Counted from the stretch's first letter, positions 1 to 12,886 are shown. The stretch is 64,000 nt of DNA from Lolium rigidum (GCF_022539505.1 NC_061510.1:224772043-224836042), one strand, 5' to 3'. The notes: generated from the sequence alone by a model not told the origin. A program made the numbers and translations.

Positions 1-2430
1 TTGAAAATTATATGTGTGATTTAAATGATTATTTAAATCCTCAAATTAAGACTCATTCTTAATTGTCTTCAAAAATTATCTTTGATATTTTATTTGGATA
101 GAGAATTTTATGCTGATCTATTTCCATATTTTTAATTATTTTTTTAGAGCTTTTATCATATTTCTATTGAATTTTCAAATTCCTGGTTTTTAATGGAATT
201 TGGAAAAGACTGTTTTGCCCCTGGGCCCACCTGTCAGTGGAGCCCAGTGGTTTGGCTAGACCAGCTCGGGTCCAACCGACCCGAGCGGTCGGTCGTTCAC
301 TCCTTCGCCACGCGCCGCTCTTCCTAACCCTAATCCCCTCCGCTCTCACTGGCGACCTTCGTCGCCCGCGCCGTCGCCGGTCGATTCCGGCGGACTCTGG
401 CCGCCATGGCCTACGCCATGGGGCGCACTCGACGCGTCTCTCGACGGCGGTCATCTTCATCCGTGTCGATCTGGAACGGGCGCTGCTCCAGCTCGTCTTC
501 GTCCTCCCTCACCGCGGCTAGGGTTACGGGATCGTGGTGATCCCGCTGCTCCTCGGCGCTCCGGGCGCGTGGCGTCCGCCGTGGCCTCGCCACCGTGGTG
601 CGGTGATGCGCTGTGGCGCCGCGCATGGCCTGGCCCGGCTTGGCGCTGCCGAGCACTCTAGCGCGTGCCGCCATGGCCGCCATGGCCGCATGCGCTCGTC
701 TGCTAGCCCCGGTGAGTGTGCCTACCTCTCGCTCTCTCTCCTTTGCTCGTTCTACTCCTCCTCTCCTATTTCGTAGCTCTAGCCAATGCTTGCCTCCCAA
801 TGGAGGGCCACCGTCTTGTCGCTGCTCTGCACCGGCTTCGTGTTGCGTGTCGCTCGCTATAGCCATTGCTAGATTCTGCATCGCTCTATCGCCTAGTACG
901 CTTACTTCTTGTTTATCTTGATGGTGCGCATCGTGCATGTTTCGAGCCATAGCTTGCGACCTAGCATTTTGGCTTGAATCTCTCCCTGTGCTTCTGTTCT
1001 ATTGCTATTCTGGCTAGGAATTCCTGTGTATTCAATTTGACCGCTCCGGCTTGATTACCAAGTGTAAACCTTGCAAATTTGCAAGTTCCAGGGCACTGAG
1101 ATGCTGTCCCTTGTGCTCAATTTCCTGTGTAAGTTTGGTTGGGCATTACTGCTGGTTAATCTGTATGTTTCAATGATGTGCACCAAGTGTGGTGCTTATT
1201 TACCTTGATCTAGAGGTTCATGCTGCCTTGGGTGTGCTTCTGGATATATTCATTTAATTATCTATTTGGTTGCCTGTGAAGCACTTATCCGTGATGCGGT
1301 TGTTCGGTTACTTAATTATCTGTTCATGTGTTAATTACTTGGAATGAGTTCTAGCATGCAGTAGCATGCTCTAGCAAGCTTCACGGTGATCATATGATCA
1401 CCGGCTTGCTTGTAAAAGCTGCTCTTTGGTGTCCGTGGCTCACTTGTTGCTCACTCGTGCCGTGTGTGTATCACACGGACTTAACTCGGTGTGTATTGTT
1501 ATTGGCTTATGCAATCGTTGTTGCTTGCACCGATCCATTGGATCACCGCAAAGCCCCGGTGCTTTTATTTATTTGTTTTGTTCACTTATCCGTGTTGCCT
1601 GAATTTTACTGAAGTGGATAAGTGATGTGAGCTGCTGTGCAGTTGTGATCATCTAATTAATTGTAACAGGGCTAGATGGATGCCAACTCTCAGTTGTGTA
1701 CCCTAGCCCTTTACTGAATCCAAATGGATAATGAGGTATAGGTTTTTGTGCTGGCTCAGGGTTGAGGTGGCCCTGGCAGCACTTGTGTTGCTGTCCTGGT
1801 TGCTCCCCTATCTGTGGTTTGCCATGGTTTGTGTTGGCTGGCTGGAATGGATTAGTTGTGCACTGGCTTGATCCAATCTTGGACTTCCAGTGACCTTTTG
1901 GTGTTGACAAAATATATAGACAGGTAATTGTCTATAATCTGATGGCCTAGCTAGCTGTAGGTGCTTAGTGAGTGGTTTAGGCTAGCTATGGTTTCATTCT
2001 TGGCTGGATTCCTCTAGTTATGCATGGATTTGCATAACTGTTGTTCCCATAGAATGTTTACCTAGTGGTCTTACCCATCTATGCTTGCACCAAATGGCCT
2101 GGTAGCCAGATGATGACACACACAGGGTATTCTACCCTTCTGGTGTGATTGAGATCATGCCTGTGCAATTTATGAGCAAAACCATCTGGTTTGCTCATGA
2201 TGAATTGTATACCTCACTCCAGCTCCTAGATTAAAGTGTTGTTGTAGAGGTTTTGCTTCTGGTGATTTGCTTGGCTTGCCCTGCTCCTCCTTGTGGCTTG
2301 TGATTCTTGATCTGGTTCAGTGGTGAGTTTGGGCAGGTTGAACAGCTCTGGCTGTTCTTCCTGTTCTTGGTGTTCTTACTCTTTGGAGATGCCGCCGATG
2401 GAATGGCTAGGGTTCACTCGTTGAAGAGGT

Positions 2431-2438
2431 TTATATAT
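2431..2438 (-). promoter_or_regulatory. TATA box of the 1-3355 LTR
   Basis: On the minus strand the sequence reads CATATATAAACC about 920 bases from the LTR start. It is followed by a CTTC-rich leader and a GAACCCTAGCC motif, as expected for a U3/R promoter. This is inference from position and consensus only. Confidence 0.5.
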
Positions 2439-2676
2439 GGCTGGCCTCTTCTCCCCCTGGTCGACAGCTTGGTCTGGTTCAGCTTGTGACTCACTCGCTG
2501 GTGTGTGTTTGTGCTTGTGATGCATGCACAAGCAAGTGACTTGGTGTTGAGCATGCACACATGATGTGTGTGCTGCTTGTGTGTCTGTGTGTACCAGATC
2601 CTGTGCATCTGGCTTGGGAGAGGATCAGCTCGGCAGAGCTGTGATATTATCCACCATTTTCATTTGATTTATAACC

Positions 2677-2701
2677 TGCCAAGTGGCTATGCCACTTGGC
2701 A
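2677..2701. repeat. Perfect 11-bp-arm inverted repeat in U3
   Basis: TGCCAAGTGGC and its exact reverse complement GCCACTTGGCA are separated by TAT. The palindrome lies about 240 bases upstream of the LTR TATA box, in the U3 direction. A half-site (GCCACTTGGCTAT) is found near 7231 in element X, upstream of the X TATA box. It could be a transcription-factor site or a DNA/RNA hairpin. Confidence 0.6.
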
Positions 2702-3355
2702 TAATTTCTCTTTGTTGTGATTTTTGTGCAGGGATCAAGAATGGATCAAAATGGACTTGGAGTTCATCATATACAAGATCAAATGAAGATGATCTTGTAG
2801 AATTTAGTCTAGGCTCATTAAATTGTAATTTTTCTTTATTTTCCTTTCTTCTATTCTGCCCATTTATGTAATGTGTTGTATTATTCTTTTATTTCACTTA
2901 TGGATATTGTAATGACATTGTAATTTGTGTGATGATCAATAAAGCTCAAAGTTTTCTCTAATGAGCTTTACTTTATTATAATTGTTCATCTTGTTTATTA
3001 TTGATTATTTACTTAATGAATTTCCTCAATTGAATTATTCAAAGTAATTATTTAATGTTTGAATTTGAAATTCAAATTCAACCTTGGTTTGAATTCAACC
3101 ATGTCATAACATTTAGAATTCAATCATGTAAACTCTCCCCTCTCTTCTCAAAACCCTAAACTAGTGAAGTGAGAAGCAAGTTTGTCGCACTCTCGAAACC
3201 CTAACCCTGTAAGGTGTCGAGAGAGAAACTTGTCCTCCTTCGATGCATTTTTTGTTTAAAAGCGCGAAATTTCCCCAGAATTTACTATGCAATGCACATC
3301 CCTTTCTAAAATCTACCCCTCGATCGTCTCTAAACCTGGGACATTACAATCCTCT

Positions 3356-5152
3356 TGTCGCGTGGAGCCGTATAGCGGCACCAACGCCCTCCCCAAGGTA
3401 AACTATTTTTGCCCTTCCGAGTTTTTAACATTTTTCGACTACTATTTTTGCTTACTTCCCTGGTATAGCTGATTGTCGACATATCTTTTCCTCCTTTGTA
3501 GAAACATCAAGTTTTGTCTTCACTTCCTCCCCTTCCTGAAGGCGGGGAAGTCGAAGAACGAACCGTCGTCACTGACGATAACCAGGGCACTTCTCGCCCT
3601 GAGAGTGAGGTTGCGGGTTCTCATAAATCCGCGGCTTCCTCTGAAAAAGAAGCTGGATCCGAGGCCTCCGAGTCTACGCAATCCCTCCCTTCTGCTGTTT
3701 CTCCGACAAACAAAAAGAAAAAGGGATGAGGTCGCAGACTCTGGTACCTCCAAAGCGGGTAAATCCCCTATCAAGGAGACTTCACCCGAAGAAGAGGAAA
3801 AAGCCTTCAACCCTTACGATGATGCCCTCGTCAGCTCATAAGTGTCTGTCGCCTTTTTCGTTTGCACCCGAGTTTTTTGACTGTTTTGTTTCTTATATTT
3901 TCCTTGTTGTTCAGTGGTGATGAGGACGAAAATCCTCCTGTTGACGTGACTGCTCGTACGAGCACGTCTCATACTCTAGTTATTTCCGAGGCTCGTCCTG
4001 ACACAGACGAAACCTCGGCTCCTCAACAGGATATAGGACACCCCGGTCCTGTCGTGAGCCCCGTGCTCCGTCGCCATAAAGAGCAAGGACCGATCTGGGC
4101 AAAGGGTTAAGTCTCTTGACCGATAGCTCACCGACTCCTCCTATGGACGATGTAAGTGCCTTTCTCGTTCGCTTTTTATTGTCGAACGTTTGCAACTCTT
4201 TTTGTTGTCGAATGTTTTCAGCCCTTTCTCACCCCGTGTTACTTTCCAGCCTTTGATGCAGGAGTTCGTTCGTCTTGGTACCCAATTTATCGGGTACCGT
4301 GACCTTGCTGATAAATTGAAAGGTATTCCTGCTTGCTTCATTTCATCGAGTAGCTTCTCCTCTTTTGTTATAAGCTTTGTCATCCTTTATTTTGCCAGAT
4401 TCCCTTTCTGAGGCGAATAAGCGCGCTAATGATCTTGCCCTCAAGCTAGAGCAAAGTGAAAAAGCTCGCAAAAAGGCTGAATTAGATGTTGGTGCTGTCG
4501 AGGATCTTCGAAAGAGGCTCCACGACGCGGAAAATGCCTTAAGTGAGAGCACATCTCGGCAATCTGCTCGCGAGGAAGACATCATCGCTCGCTTGGAGTC
4601 GCAGAATCGGCGCTTGGTTAGTAAGTGCCCTAACCGCTTTTATTCGTTGCAGACTTTTGCTTTTGTATGCATCTCTTGACAACTCGAAGATTTTGTTTCA
4701 GCAGGGAAAACGCATCAAGATTTTGAACTTGAAACGCCTGAAGATGATTGCCTTCTGGACGCTCTTTCCCTCCTTCAAATTCATGGAGACGAAGTTCGCC
4801 AGAGCATCGCTGATGCTAGGTCGGGGTTGTCGCGGCTTTTCCCCTACTTCTTCGCGAAGAAAGAAGAACCCGACACTTTTGCTGCCCTGACCAAGTACTT
4901 CATCCCCAAAGAAGATCTTGGGCTGGGCCTCCGTCAAGAAGGCTTGAAGATGGCGTTGAAGGCACCATCGCGTTGATTGTTGACAGCCAACAAAACGTCG
5001 ACTGGGCGAAGGTTGGCGATGCTAAGAAGATGGAGACGAAGAGGTGGCAATCCTTGATTAAGGCTGCCAAGCCTAACTCGAAGAAGATCCTCTCCTTCCT
5101 CGGATGCAAGCCAACTCCTTCCCCTAGTTCATCGAAGCCGGAGGTCAAGTAG
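3356..5152 (+). pseudogene. Accessory gene unit 1 of element A (C-terminal part), PF04195-class protein
   Basis: This is the 3' part of a multi-exon gene of the plant 'putative gypsy type transposon' class; the N-terminal half is cut off by the LTR at 1-3355. A splice donor follows 3397 and an acceptor precedes 3502. The product has an acidic/serine-rich stretch with a lysine-rich run (3514-3840), then an acidic exon (3915-4149). A coiled coil follows (about 4400-4620, rich in Ala/Glu/Lys/Leu) and a C-terminal helical exon from about 4704 to the stop TAG at 5150-5152. Damage includes a frameshift in the A-rich run near 3715, a likely G-to-A loss of the splice donor after 3838, and a one-base loss near 4950 just before the terminal segment. 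An AATGAAGCAATAC polyadenylation-like region follows at about 5265. The strand is opposite to the pol of element A. Molecular function is unknown. Confidence 0.7.
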
Positions 5153-5327
5153 ACCGTCTTGTCTCTTTTGCTTTTTCCTCTTTTGTTACTGTCGCCGTAG
5201 TAGCTTTTGCGACAGCTTACCATTGGTTCACTAGGGACCCTCTTTTGTAATGCTCATGTAAATATCCAAATGAAGCAATACAATGCTATTTCTATCAAGT
5301 TATTGATGTCAAAATATTTCTCTCCAG

Positions 5328-6248
5328 TTGACTTTTGACAAATATACCGTGGTGCCTCGTTCTTCGGATGCTTTACCGGCCGCGTCCTACTCGAGAAAAA
5401 CCTTCGTTGACGAGTTTATTGAAGGTTCTTCAAGCGCTGCTCACAATGACGATTTGAACAAACTTCGACAGCAACTCCAGTCGATGAAGAAACAGGCTCT
5501 CGTTATAATGGAACAATCTCGAAGATCTTCTGAAAACGAAAAACTTGCTCTTCAGCAAGCTCAGGAAGCCCTGGCGTTGAAGGAAGCCGCGGTTACTGAG
5601 GCTGCAAAAGCTACTTCGCGGGAGCATTATATGCTTCAACTGATGAATGACTCCAGTTTGGATATGGTGGGTACGCTTCTGGAATTTGACCTCTGTCGAC
5701 TTTATCTTTCTTGCTTTCTAATTTCCACTAGAACTTCCTATCGTACAGGTTCTTTTTTGGATACTGTTGCCGAAGATCAACGCGTTGAAGCTAGGTCCAA
5801 CGTTCTTCTTAGGCTTGCATTGGAACATGGTTCTAACTTCTGGGCTACGCCTGAGCGTACCCGACAAATCGTCAGATTTCAAGACCGCGCGGGTCAAGTT
5901 CGCGACTTTCTCGACTTCTGCACAAGGACGCTAGCCTTAGTTTATAACACCATGTTTCCTCGGAATCCTCCGCCAGAAACTCTTTCTGCTTTGATGGACA
6001 AATTTCGGGATGCTCCTCGAATCCATGAATTCGTTCGAGCCCAACTGACTACTGGGGCAAGATTTGCCATGATAATGTTGCAGGTCTGTTATCCGAAGTT
6101 AGACATGACCAAAATTGTCGCCAAATGTCAGGCCAAACTGACGAAGAGAAGGAGGAACATCGATAAAATCAACGATGTTGTGACCCCTGTAGCAGAAGAG
6201 ATGATGGATGAACTGCTTTGGCTAGATGCCGAATTCTTTGTGAGGGGT
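5328..6248 (+). pseudogene. Accessory gene unit 2 of element A, C-terminal exons (part 1)
   Basis: A second, 5'-truncated unit of the same gene class lies in tandem behind unit 1. The first visible exon encodes a coiled coil (Gln/Glu/Ala/Lys-rich, about 5440-5665). An intron starts with GTACGC near 5668 and ends in a CAG acceptor near 5750. The next exon encodes a helical domain with a LALVYNTMFP motif and ends at EFFVRG. The reading frame is cut at 6248 by element X and resumes after its TSD at 12812. The ORF is open across the intron-containing region by chance. The same C-terminal pattern (LY..MFP, then a helix-rich segment) occurs in the gene at 59800-62105. Function is unknown. Confidence 0.7.
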
Positions 6249-7439
6249 TGTAATATCCCAGGTATTGGGGTTACAAAAAATACAGGAAACAGATGTGTGC
6301 ATTGCATTCATGCATAGAAAATCTGGGGAATTTTCGCGCTTTAAAGTAAAACAGATCACAAGAATCGAAGTTTCACTTGACCTTGGTGGAATTGAAGTAG
6401 CTCATCAAGTCAAGCACTATAAACCTCAATGTGACTTTGTTAAAACCTTATTTTGGGTAGAGATGATTTGATCTAAGGGATTAGATCAAAGGGAATTAAT
6501 ATTCAACACAACAACACTTTAATCAATGATCAATTGCTTGATCTCATAACAGATCATAATATGGTAATCATTGCCATAACATAAGAACATCTGTTTAGTT
6601 ACAAACCAAGTAACAATAAAATGGAGAAACCATTCTTGACTATTTTCTCCATGTCCTAAAAACTAATCCATGATCTTACCATGAAACCTCATGGTATTCA
6701 TTCTATATCAACATTTGAAATTATAACAAGAAGATCCACTCCAGAAATAGATATTATTCTCCATTCCAAGTTATTACACATCGAACCATAGAGATGGGAG
6801 AGGTATATAACCATTAAAGAGATAAGAAGCACACTCTAAATTATTAACACTTAAAAGTTAAGCAACTACCTTGAGGTACAATTGAATTCACTTTAAAACT
6901 AAATACCAATTATAGCAAAACACAAGGACCTAAGTGCATAAAAGCCACACCTTCTATTTCAATCATAACTTATTAAATATGTGGAATATCACAAAACTAA
7001 ATTCGTTTACATTACGAATTATAGTTCAAACTATTTGAATAAAATAAACTATGAGTATTTTGAAACTCATATGATCATGCCTCGGTGAAATCAAACATCA
7101 CCATTCAAAATTGGGGTATCATCCTTATCTTTGACATTTTGATCCCAATAATAATATAAATACAATCACATATGATATAGTGACTCAACCACAAGCATAA
7201 AATCATTCACAAGATATTTAGTAACAAAAGCCACTTGGCTATCCAAAAATAAATCACATGAGAGGATAATCTCAATGCCACATAGGATGAAAATATCTAC
7301 ATAGCTTGAATCCTAAGCTATGCCACCTCATGCTTAAAGGATTGCTATGGATGAGAGCATGACAACCAAGCACCTTACTCATCAAATGAAAGCAAGAGTC
7401 ATCCACCCATGTGTCATGTTACTAGAGCATGCCCAAGCC

Positions 7440-7448
7440 TATAAAAGG
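7440..7448 (+). promoter_or_regulatory. TATA box of element X
   Basis: CCTATAAAAGGAGCC lies 1.19 kb from the start of X, at about the relative place of the TATA box in the related LTR at 1-3355. Transcription would start near 7470. A second TATA-like CATATAAATCCC occurs at about 9006 in the GC-rich block, followed by AAACCCTAGCC. Confidence 0.5.
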
Positions 7449-8749
7449 AGCCTCACACTTCATCCATTTCATCATCTTGCACCTTGATGCAAGAAGACCA
7501 ACACATTGAGCCACTCCATAAAATAGTTAGGATCAAGATGAAGCAGACTAGGAGGTGGAGGCATGCCACAAGATGCAGGTTTATCAGATTTCCTGAAGAA
7601 CAAGCTACAGAAGCTAGCAAGGTAGAATTCTTAGGCAAACCACATATTTAGTTAATCACATCATCATACCTTGAGTAGAATCCTAGAATAATCCATTCCA
7701 AAATAAGAATTGGGAGTAGAAGATAAACATTAAGAATAAGTTGCTCATGATGATGCTATGACCATGCTTTGGGGAAATAGAAGAATAAGCCATAAGATAA
7801 ACCCTATATTTAAGGTAGTGTGAGAAACCATTCATCCTTATAACCAAAGTTAACTATAAAAAGAACCATAAACATTTTAGTTACTCTAAATGATAAATTA
7901 AGGATAATAAAAGAAGTATATTGGTAGAAGATAAAACCAATTCTCAGATACTTAGTAACTAAAGAAGCACATGAAATATTAAGCAAGTAACCATTTTTAT
8001 TATGCATTGGGGAGAGTAAACCTAGTCAATGCAATATGGTATCATCTCATATCTACAACCTAGAATTATATCTCAACTCTAGTTTGTGTATCACTTAAGT
8101 GATTATAACTAAGAAACCTAAACCATATTTGAGATCCAACCCATGTGTCATTAGGTAAATAGCATTTGAACCCTAATGGTTCATTAATTAAATACAATGT
8201 TTCAATTATAAAACATAAGAGCCACCTAATGGTAAATCCTATAAGTAAACCATATGTGTAGTGATCAACCATTTATCTTTGTAACCAAGATAAACCATGA
8301 TGGAAACAATCCCTACTGAGATACTTTCAAATGTAGTGAGAGTATTAACCTTAACAAGAGGGTTGTACTAGAAATGATAAAACCCTAATAAATAAGGTTC
8401 ACTTAAAATCATATGCAAGGGGATCAATTCTCAATTGAGAAAACAAACCCTAATAACAAACTCTAAAACATTTAGAGTAGAAATCATCAATTCTAATAAT
8501 TTCAAACAGAGTTGATTACACAAGAAAAAGAAAATTAAAATGAGTGTATAAATTCATGATTAATACAAGTTTGCAATGTAACTCACATATATTAAATGTT
8601 TATCCCAAAAACAATGCAGGAAAGCATTCATACATTAATAGTCCTACTGAAATTCAAATTATTTGATACCTGCATGGTATCACATGATTTAAATTTGAAT
8701 TAAAACAGATTACAAAATAGAAAATGAAAACGAGAAAATAAAACGAGAA

Positions 8750-9612
8750 AAAGAAACCGGAGAAAAAAATGGAGAGAAGGCTTACCCGTAGCGAGCCCAG
8801 ACAACGGAGAACCACCAGCAGCCCGACAAACACGGGCCAGCACAGCCCGAGATCGGCCCGAGATACCCCTTCGTCAAAAACAGAGGTGAGGAGCTCGTCC
8901 TCATCCTCTCCACCGTGCATGAGCGCCGGCACGACGGCGTGCTCGCCTTCGTCTCTCGGCCGGCGGCTCCTCCTCGACCGAGGCGTGACGAGGCGCGTCC
9001 GGCGCCATATAAATCCCCACGGCAAACCCTAGCCTCAATTTTCCCTCTCTCTGTTCCATTTTTCCCCTCTTACCGAAACCCTAGTCTTGCAGACGTCGAC
9101 CATTGCCGCCGTTCGGAGCATCCCCGAGCTTTGCCGTGGATGTCATCGCGTTCGCCGTCCTCGACTTGCCCAACCTGCCCAAGGAATTGAGCCATCACGC
9201 TCGAAATCGACGCCGTTGAGCTCATCTTCCCCAACGCCGGGAATGACGAATTCCGGCGATGCCGACCTCCCCTCGCCTCGCCGACAAGCGCGTTGTGCTC
9301 CTGGTGAGCCACTGATCCCCCTCGTATGCATATCTCGCTCGATTACGACCCGAAGCACGCCCCGCGACGTTGGCCGGTGAGCTCGCCGCTCGGCCTCGCC
9401 GCCGGCCGAGCTCCGGCGACCATTTAGTGGCGGCGCGGCCACCGCAGGGATCGGCTCATCGTCCTCGTTCGTTGGAGCCTACGTACAGCCCCGCGGGAAC
9501 CCTCTATCGCCGGCGCCGTCCATCACCGGCCGCCGGCGAGCACGGGGTTGCCACGCTCGGCATCACGTGGCAGCCAACGTGGCCTGCCCCACCCGTTCGT
9601 GGCTGCGGGTAG
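8750..9612. other. GC-rich block inside element X, no recognisable gene
   Basis: The block has abrupt GC enrichment, with leader-like AAACCCTAG motifs and overlapping open frames of 80-120 residues on both strands. The related LTR at 1-3355 has a GC-rich block in the equivalent place, so this looks like a structural part of the LTR (R/U5 leader) rather than a captured gene. I assign no product. Confidence 0.4.
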
Positions 9613-11650
9613 CCCTGTCCGTGTAGCTTTAGTTAATTTTAGCTTGAATTCAAATTTCACAAATTGCTGCAACTTTACAGAAATAAATCAAATTCATTTC
9701 AATTCTTAAAAATACTATTTGTGATATCAAAATGATCCTAGAAATAAACTCTATCCAATAAAAATATAAAATGAAATTTTTATTTTTAATAAAAATTTAA
9801 TTATTTTATACTTGATTATTTAAGCCTTTAATTCTAAATCCAAATTCAATTAAAATTCAATAATTAGTAAAAATATCATAAAATAAATAAAAACCAGTAA
9901 GAAAATAAGGAAAACATTAAAATCAATTTTCCTTTTCTATTAACTTATTAAATCCTTATTAGGAGGATTTAAAACCCTGATTAATAAATACCTTAATTAT
10001 TAATTATTTAAAAATAATAAAATGTCAAATCCAACATTATTTTTATCTCAAACTCATTAATAACTTCAACTTGATAATGAAGTTATTAATCCAAGAATTA
10101 TGGGGTAGTTAAGAAACCCTAGATCCATTAGAAACCAAGTGATAACCTCATAATTTCATGTGAAACTTAAATTGATTCTAACCTAAACCCTAGGTTAGAA
10201 TATGTGATCATGGTACCTACTTTCAAATTATAGAACCACAATAACAACTAAATAATTGCCATGACCATATAAAATGTAGAAACCCTATCACTAGTTAATT
10301 GCTATTCCTTGTTCTCATCCAAATACAACTAGCTGATCAAATAGGGTTAACCAAATGCAAACCCTAGTTCCTATTCCAAAGACCACCATCCTTAGTTATC
10401 CATAATTAGCACCACACCATTGTGATGAACCCTAATAGCAACTACACCTACTATTTTGTATTACATTCCCTACTCCACTAAATCCTACTAGTGTTGGATA
10501 CCAATTATCAACCATCCTATTTAGAAGCCAATTATTCCTTACTTAACAGAACCAACAAGAAATCCTAGACAACCTCAACCTTAATTGTAATACTTCTTAT
10601 TAATTAAGAAGTATGTTCTTCAAAAGTTATTCTTTTGAAGAAAATAAGGAATCATCATCAATCCCGCCTAATAGGACCTATATCCAATAACCGACTATCA
10701 CCAGAGAAGGTATACCAACCTTGATAGCAACTATTTATAATAAATTGCTCAAGATGCCTAGGCTTAACTCAAACTTAAAAGCCCTAGTTATTAATGAATC
10801 CAACATTGTTGGGATCCATCCAATACTTACTCCCAAAACTAGATGAAACCATAGTCAACCATAGAACCCCACAAATCTAATAATCATACTTGTTCTTTAT
10901 TAAGGAACATATTCTTCAAAAGTTATTCTTTTAAAGTATATGATAATCAACCATTAACCATGCCATATAGAACTAAAACTGACCACTGTTCTTTACTTGT
11001 TAACATTATGCCAATTATCATTCTTTCTGTGCTCAATTGATTATTATGCTTTATTATCTATCTGTTTATAATACCAAGTAATCACACTGAATAAGAACCT
11101 TATATGTGAATCACTCTAAAAGTGCAACACACCCTAAACCAATCATTACAACTCACTAATCCTAAATCATCGGGGTTAGATCACGCTTAGAGCGATTGCA
11201 TCTCATACTTATGCATTATTGCATCCTTGGCAATCTTTTAAACATCGTCCTTACCGGACGATGATGCTATTTCAGAATTTGGAGTTATTGCGTATCGAAG
11301 ACCTTGCCTGCATAATCTTGCAGTCAAGAAAGGCAAGTTCATCACTTGCTCATGTCATTTGAGTATTTTTATCAAATTACTTGCAAAGTATTATGGTTAT
11401 CACTATTGCACAAAAATCAAAACCACTACTTTCATAACTATGAATATGACTATGTGGTGGGCAATGGAACCATGGATTGTGTTGATATGGTGGAGGTTCC
11501 ATTACACGGGTTTATATCCATCTAGGATTAAACAACAAATGTCGCCAGTGATTCTTGTGCCGTAATACCCGTGTGAACCATAAGATCCGGAGTGGGACGG
11601 AGTAGTCAAAAGTGTTTCCACCTCTCGTTCATCAACGGATGCGCTTTACC

Positions 11651-11777
11651 GTAGACACTTGTATCTGTCGGCGGCAAGCGGTAGGCTGGGGAAGCCTTAA
11701 GTCCCCACGGCACAGTCCGTAGACACTTGTCATTCGAAGAACAAGCGGTAGGTTGGGGAAGCCTTAAGTCCCCACGG
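11651..11777 (+). repeat. Two-copy tandem duplication, ~68-bp period
   Basis: Two copies beginning GTAGACACTTGT (11651 and 11719) each end with GGGGAAGCCTTAAGTCCCC followed by ACGG. They differ mainly in the middle ten bases. The repeat lies near the 3' end of element X. Confidence 0.7.
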
Positions 11778-12806
11778 TATTGCGGTCTATGATGGGTTGC
11801 GGCCACCGGCGTAGGAGTGTATGGTAGAGCTCAGGCACCGTTGTCGTGGTCGGGGTCCACCCTGAAATTACGGGAATAATGGGACCGACGTGGACCCGTG
11901 GTCGGCGCATGCAACAAAGGGTGGGTGTTCGAGGTAGCGGAGGAACATGATTGGCTAGACCTTATACCGGGCCTCACACCATAGGAAGTGTGGACGGAAA
12001 CTCGAGTCCGGTTGGCACCAAGGTTAAGATCTCTTATGGGTAAAGCAACACACCTCTCGCGAGTGTAAAGAACCGTGACTCTGTCACTCCTCGTTCCGGG
12101 ATATGGAACCGCGAACGCCGCTCGGAAAGGAGCTCCATGAAGTTCTAGTAAACCGGTGAAGGCCGACGGACATAGTTCTTCTGAATAAAAGCAACCTTTT
12201 GAAGAAATGGTTATGAAAACTTGCATTGGTATTAGACTTTCTGGTCTAATGCTGTAGCTAGTGCATTAAACACCTCTTTCCTATAATGAACTTGTTGAGT
12301 ACGCTCGTACTCATCCCACCCTTAAATCCCCTGCTTAGATATGGAGGCCACGAAGATGGATCTACAGTACAACTTGAAGACCGAGGAGTCAACAACTACT
12401 TCAAGGGACAGGAACCTGCCGGAAGAGTCATATACCACATCCACCATGGAGAAAACCTAGATCAAGCAGTAGAAGGGAACTAGCTTCCTAAGCCTAGCTC
12501 CTATTTAGCTAGAATCTATTCATAGCCTCTAAAACTAGTTGAATACTCTACAAATAGAGTTCGTGATAAGACTAGACTACGAGTCGTTCTTCTGGAGTTT
12601 ATTTGCAGTTTTACCTCATTGTAAAGTAGGAGGCTGTGATGATCTTATGTAACAGAGTCAATGTTGTAATTCTATAGACATGCCTTGGACCCGCATATGT
12701 TTCTGTTGTACCACTCTGAGCGATATAATACTAGTGGAACGGTGTTTCATTGGTGTTATATCAGACTTGCATACTACACCATGCAGTGGTATGCCGGGTC
12801 ACCACA

Positions 12807-12886
12807 GGGGTAGCTATGCTGAACATAGGACTAGTGCTGCAAGCAATGAGAGGGTAAACATAGATGATATAATAGGTGGCAACTGA
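12807..12886 (+). pseudogene. Accessory gene unit 2 of element A, terminal piece (part 2)
   Basis: After the GGGGT duplication the frame continues as SYAEHRTSAASNERVNIDDI and ends at TGA 12884-12886, completing the C terminus cut at 6248. The match in frame and the TSD prove continuity across element X. Confidence 0.75.

Larger units (their letters stand above)
1..3355 (-). mobile_element. Partial long LTR of a TGTAATRTCCCAGG-type retrotransposon
   Basis: Read on the minus strand this begins at 3355 with TGTAATGTCCCAGGTTTAG and runs off the window. The first ~110 bases resemble the start of element X at 6249 (TGTAATATCCCAGG, a GTGCATTGCAT block, then GGGGAATTTTCGCGCTTT or a close variant). 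The layout also matches X: an AT-rich start, a TATA box about 0.9 kb in, a GC-rich block (here 230-900), then AT-rich sequence with a CTCTATCCAA-like stretch. It interrupts the first accessory gene of element A just upstream of 3356. The other end and the TSD lie outside the window. No protein family is recognisable; open frames in the GC-rich block overlap on both strands and are chance. The family name is not certain. Confidence 0.7.
6249..12806 (+). mobile_element. Element X: 6.56-kb single-unit LTR-type insertion (probable giant solo LTR)
   Basis: It starts TGTAATATCCCAGG, ends GGGTCACCACA, and is bounded by perfect 5-bp TSDs GGGGT (6244-6248 and 12807-12811). Removing it restores the accessory-gene frame (EFFVRG then SYAEHRTSAA). 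Neither terminus recurs inside, so there is no second LTR, and I see no gag or pol similarity, primer-binding site or polypurine tract. The contents are AT-rich sequence with many short imperfect CCTAA/CCATGG-type motifs, a GC-rich block at 8750-9612 and a short tandem duplication near 11.7 kb. The simplest reading is a solo LTR of a family with a very long LTR; a non-coding LARD-like element lacking detectable LTR duplication is the alternative. Confidence 0.7.

Noticed and set aside
1394..1612. Small ORFs in the AT-rich LTR at 1-3355
   Set aside because: They are short, low in coding character, and lie in LTR sequence with no homologous frame in element X.
8654..9612. Possible host gene in the GC-rich block with AAACCCTAG leaders
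   Set aside because: A GC-rich block sits at the equivalent place in the related LTR at 1-3355, and no conserved protein is visible.
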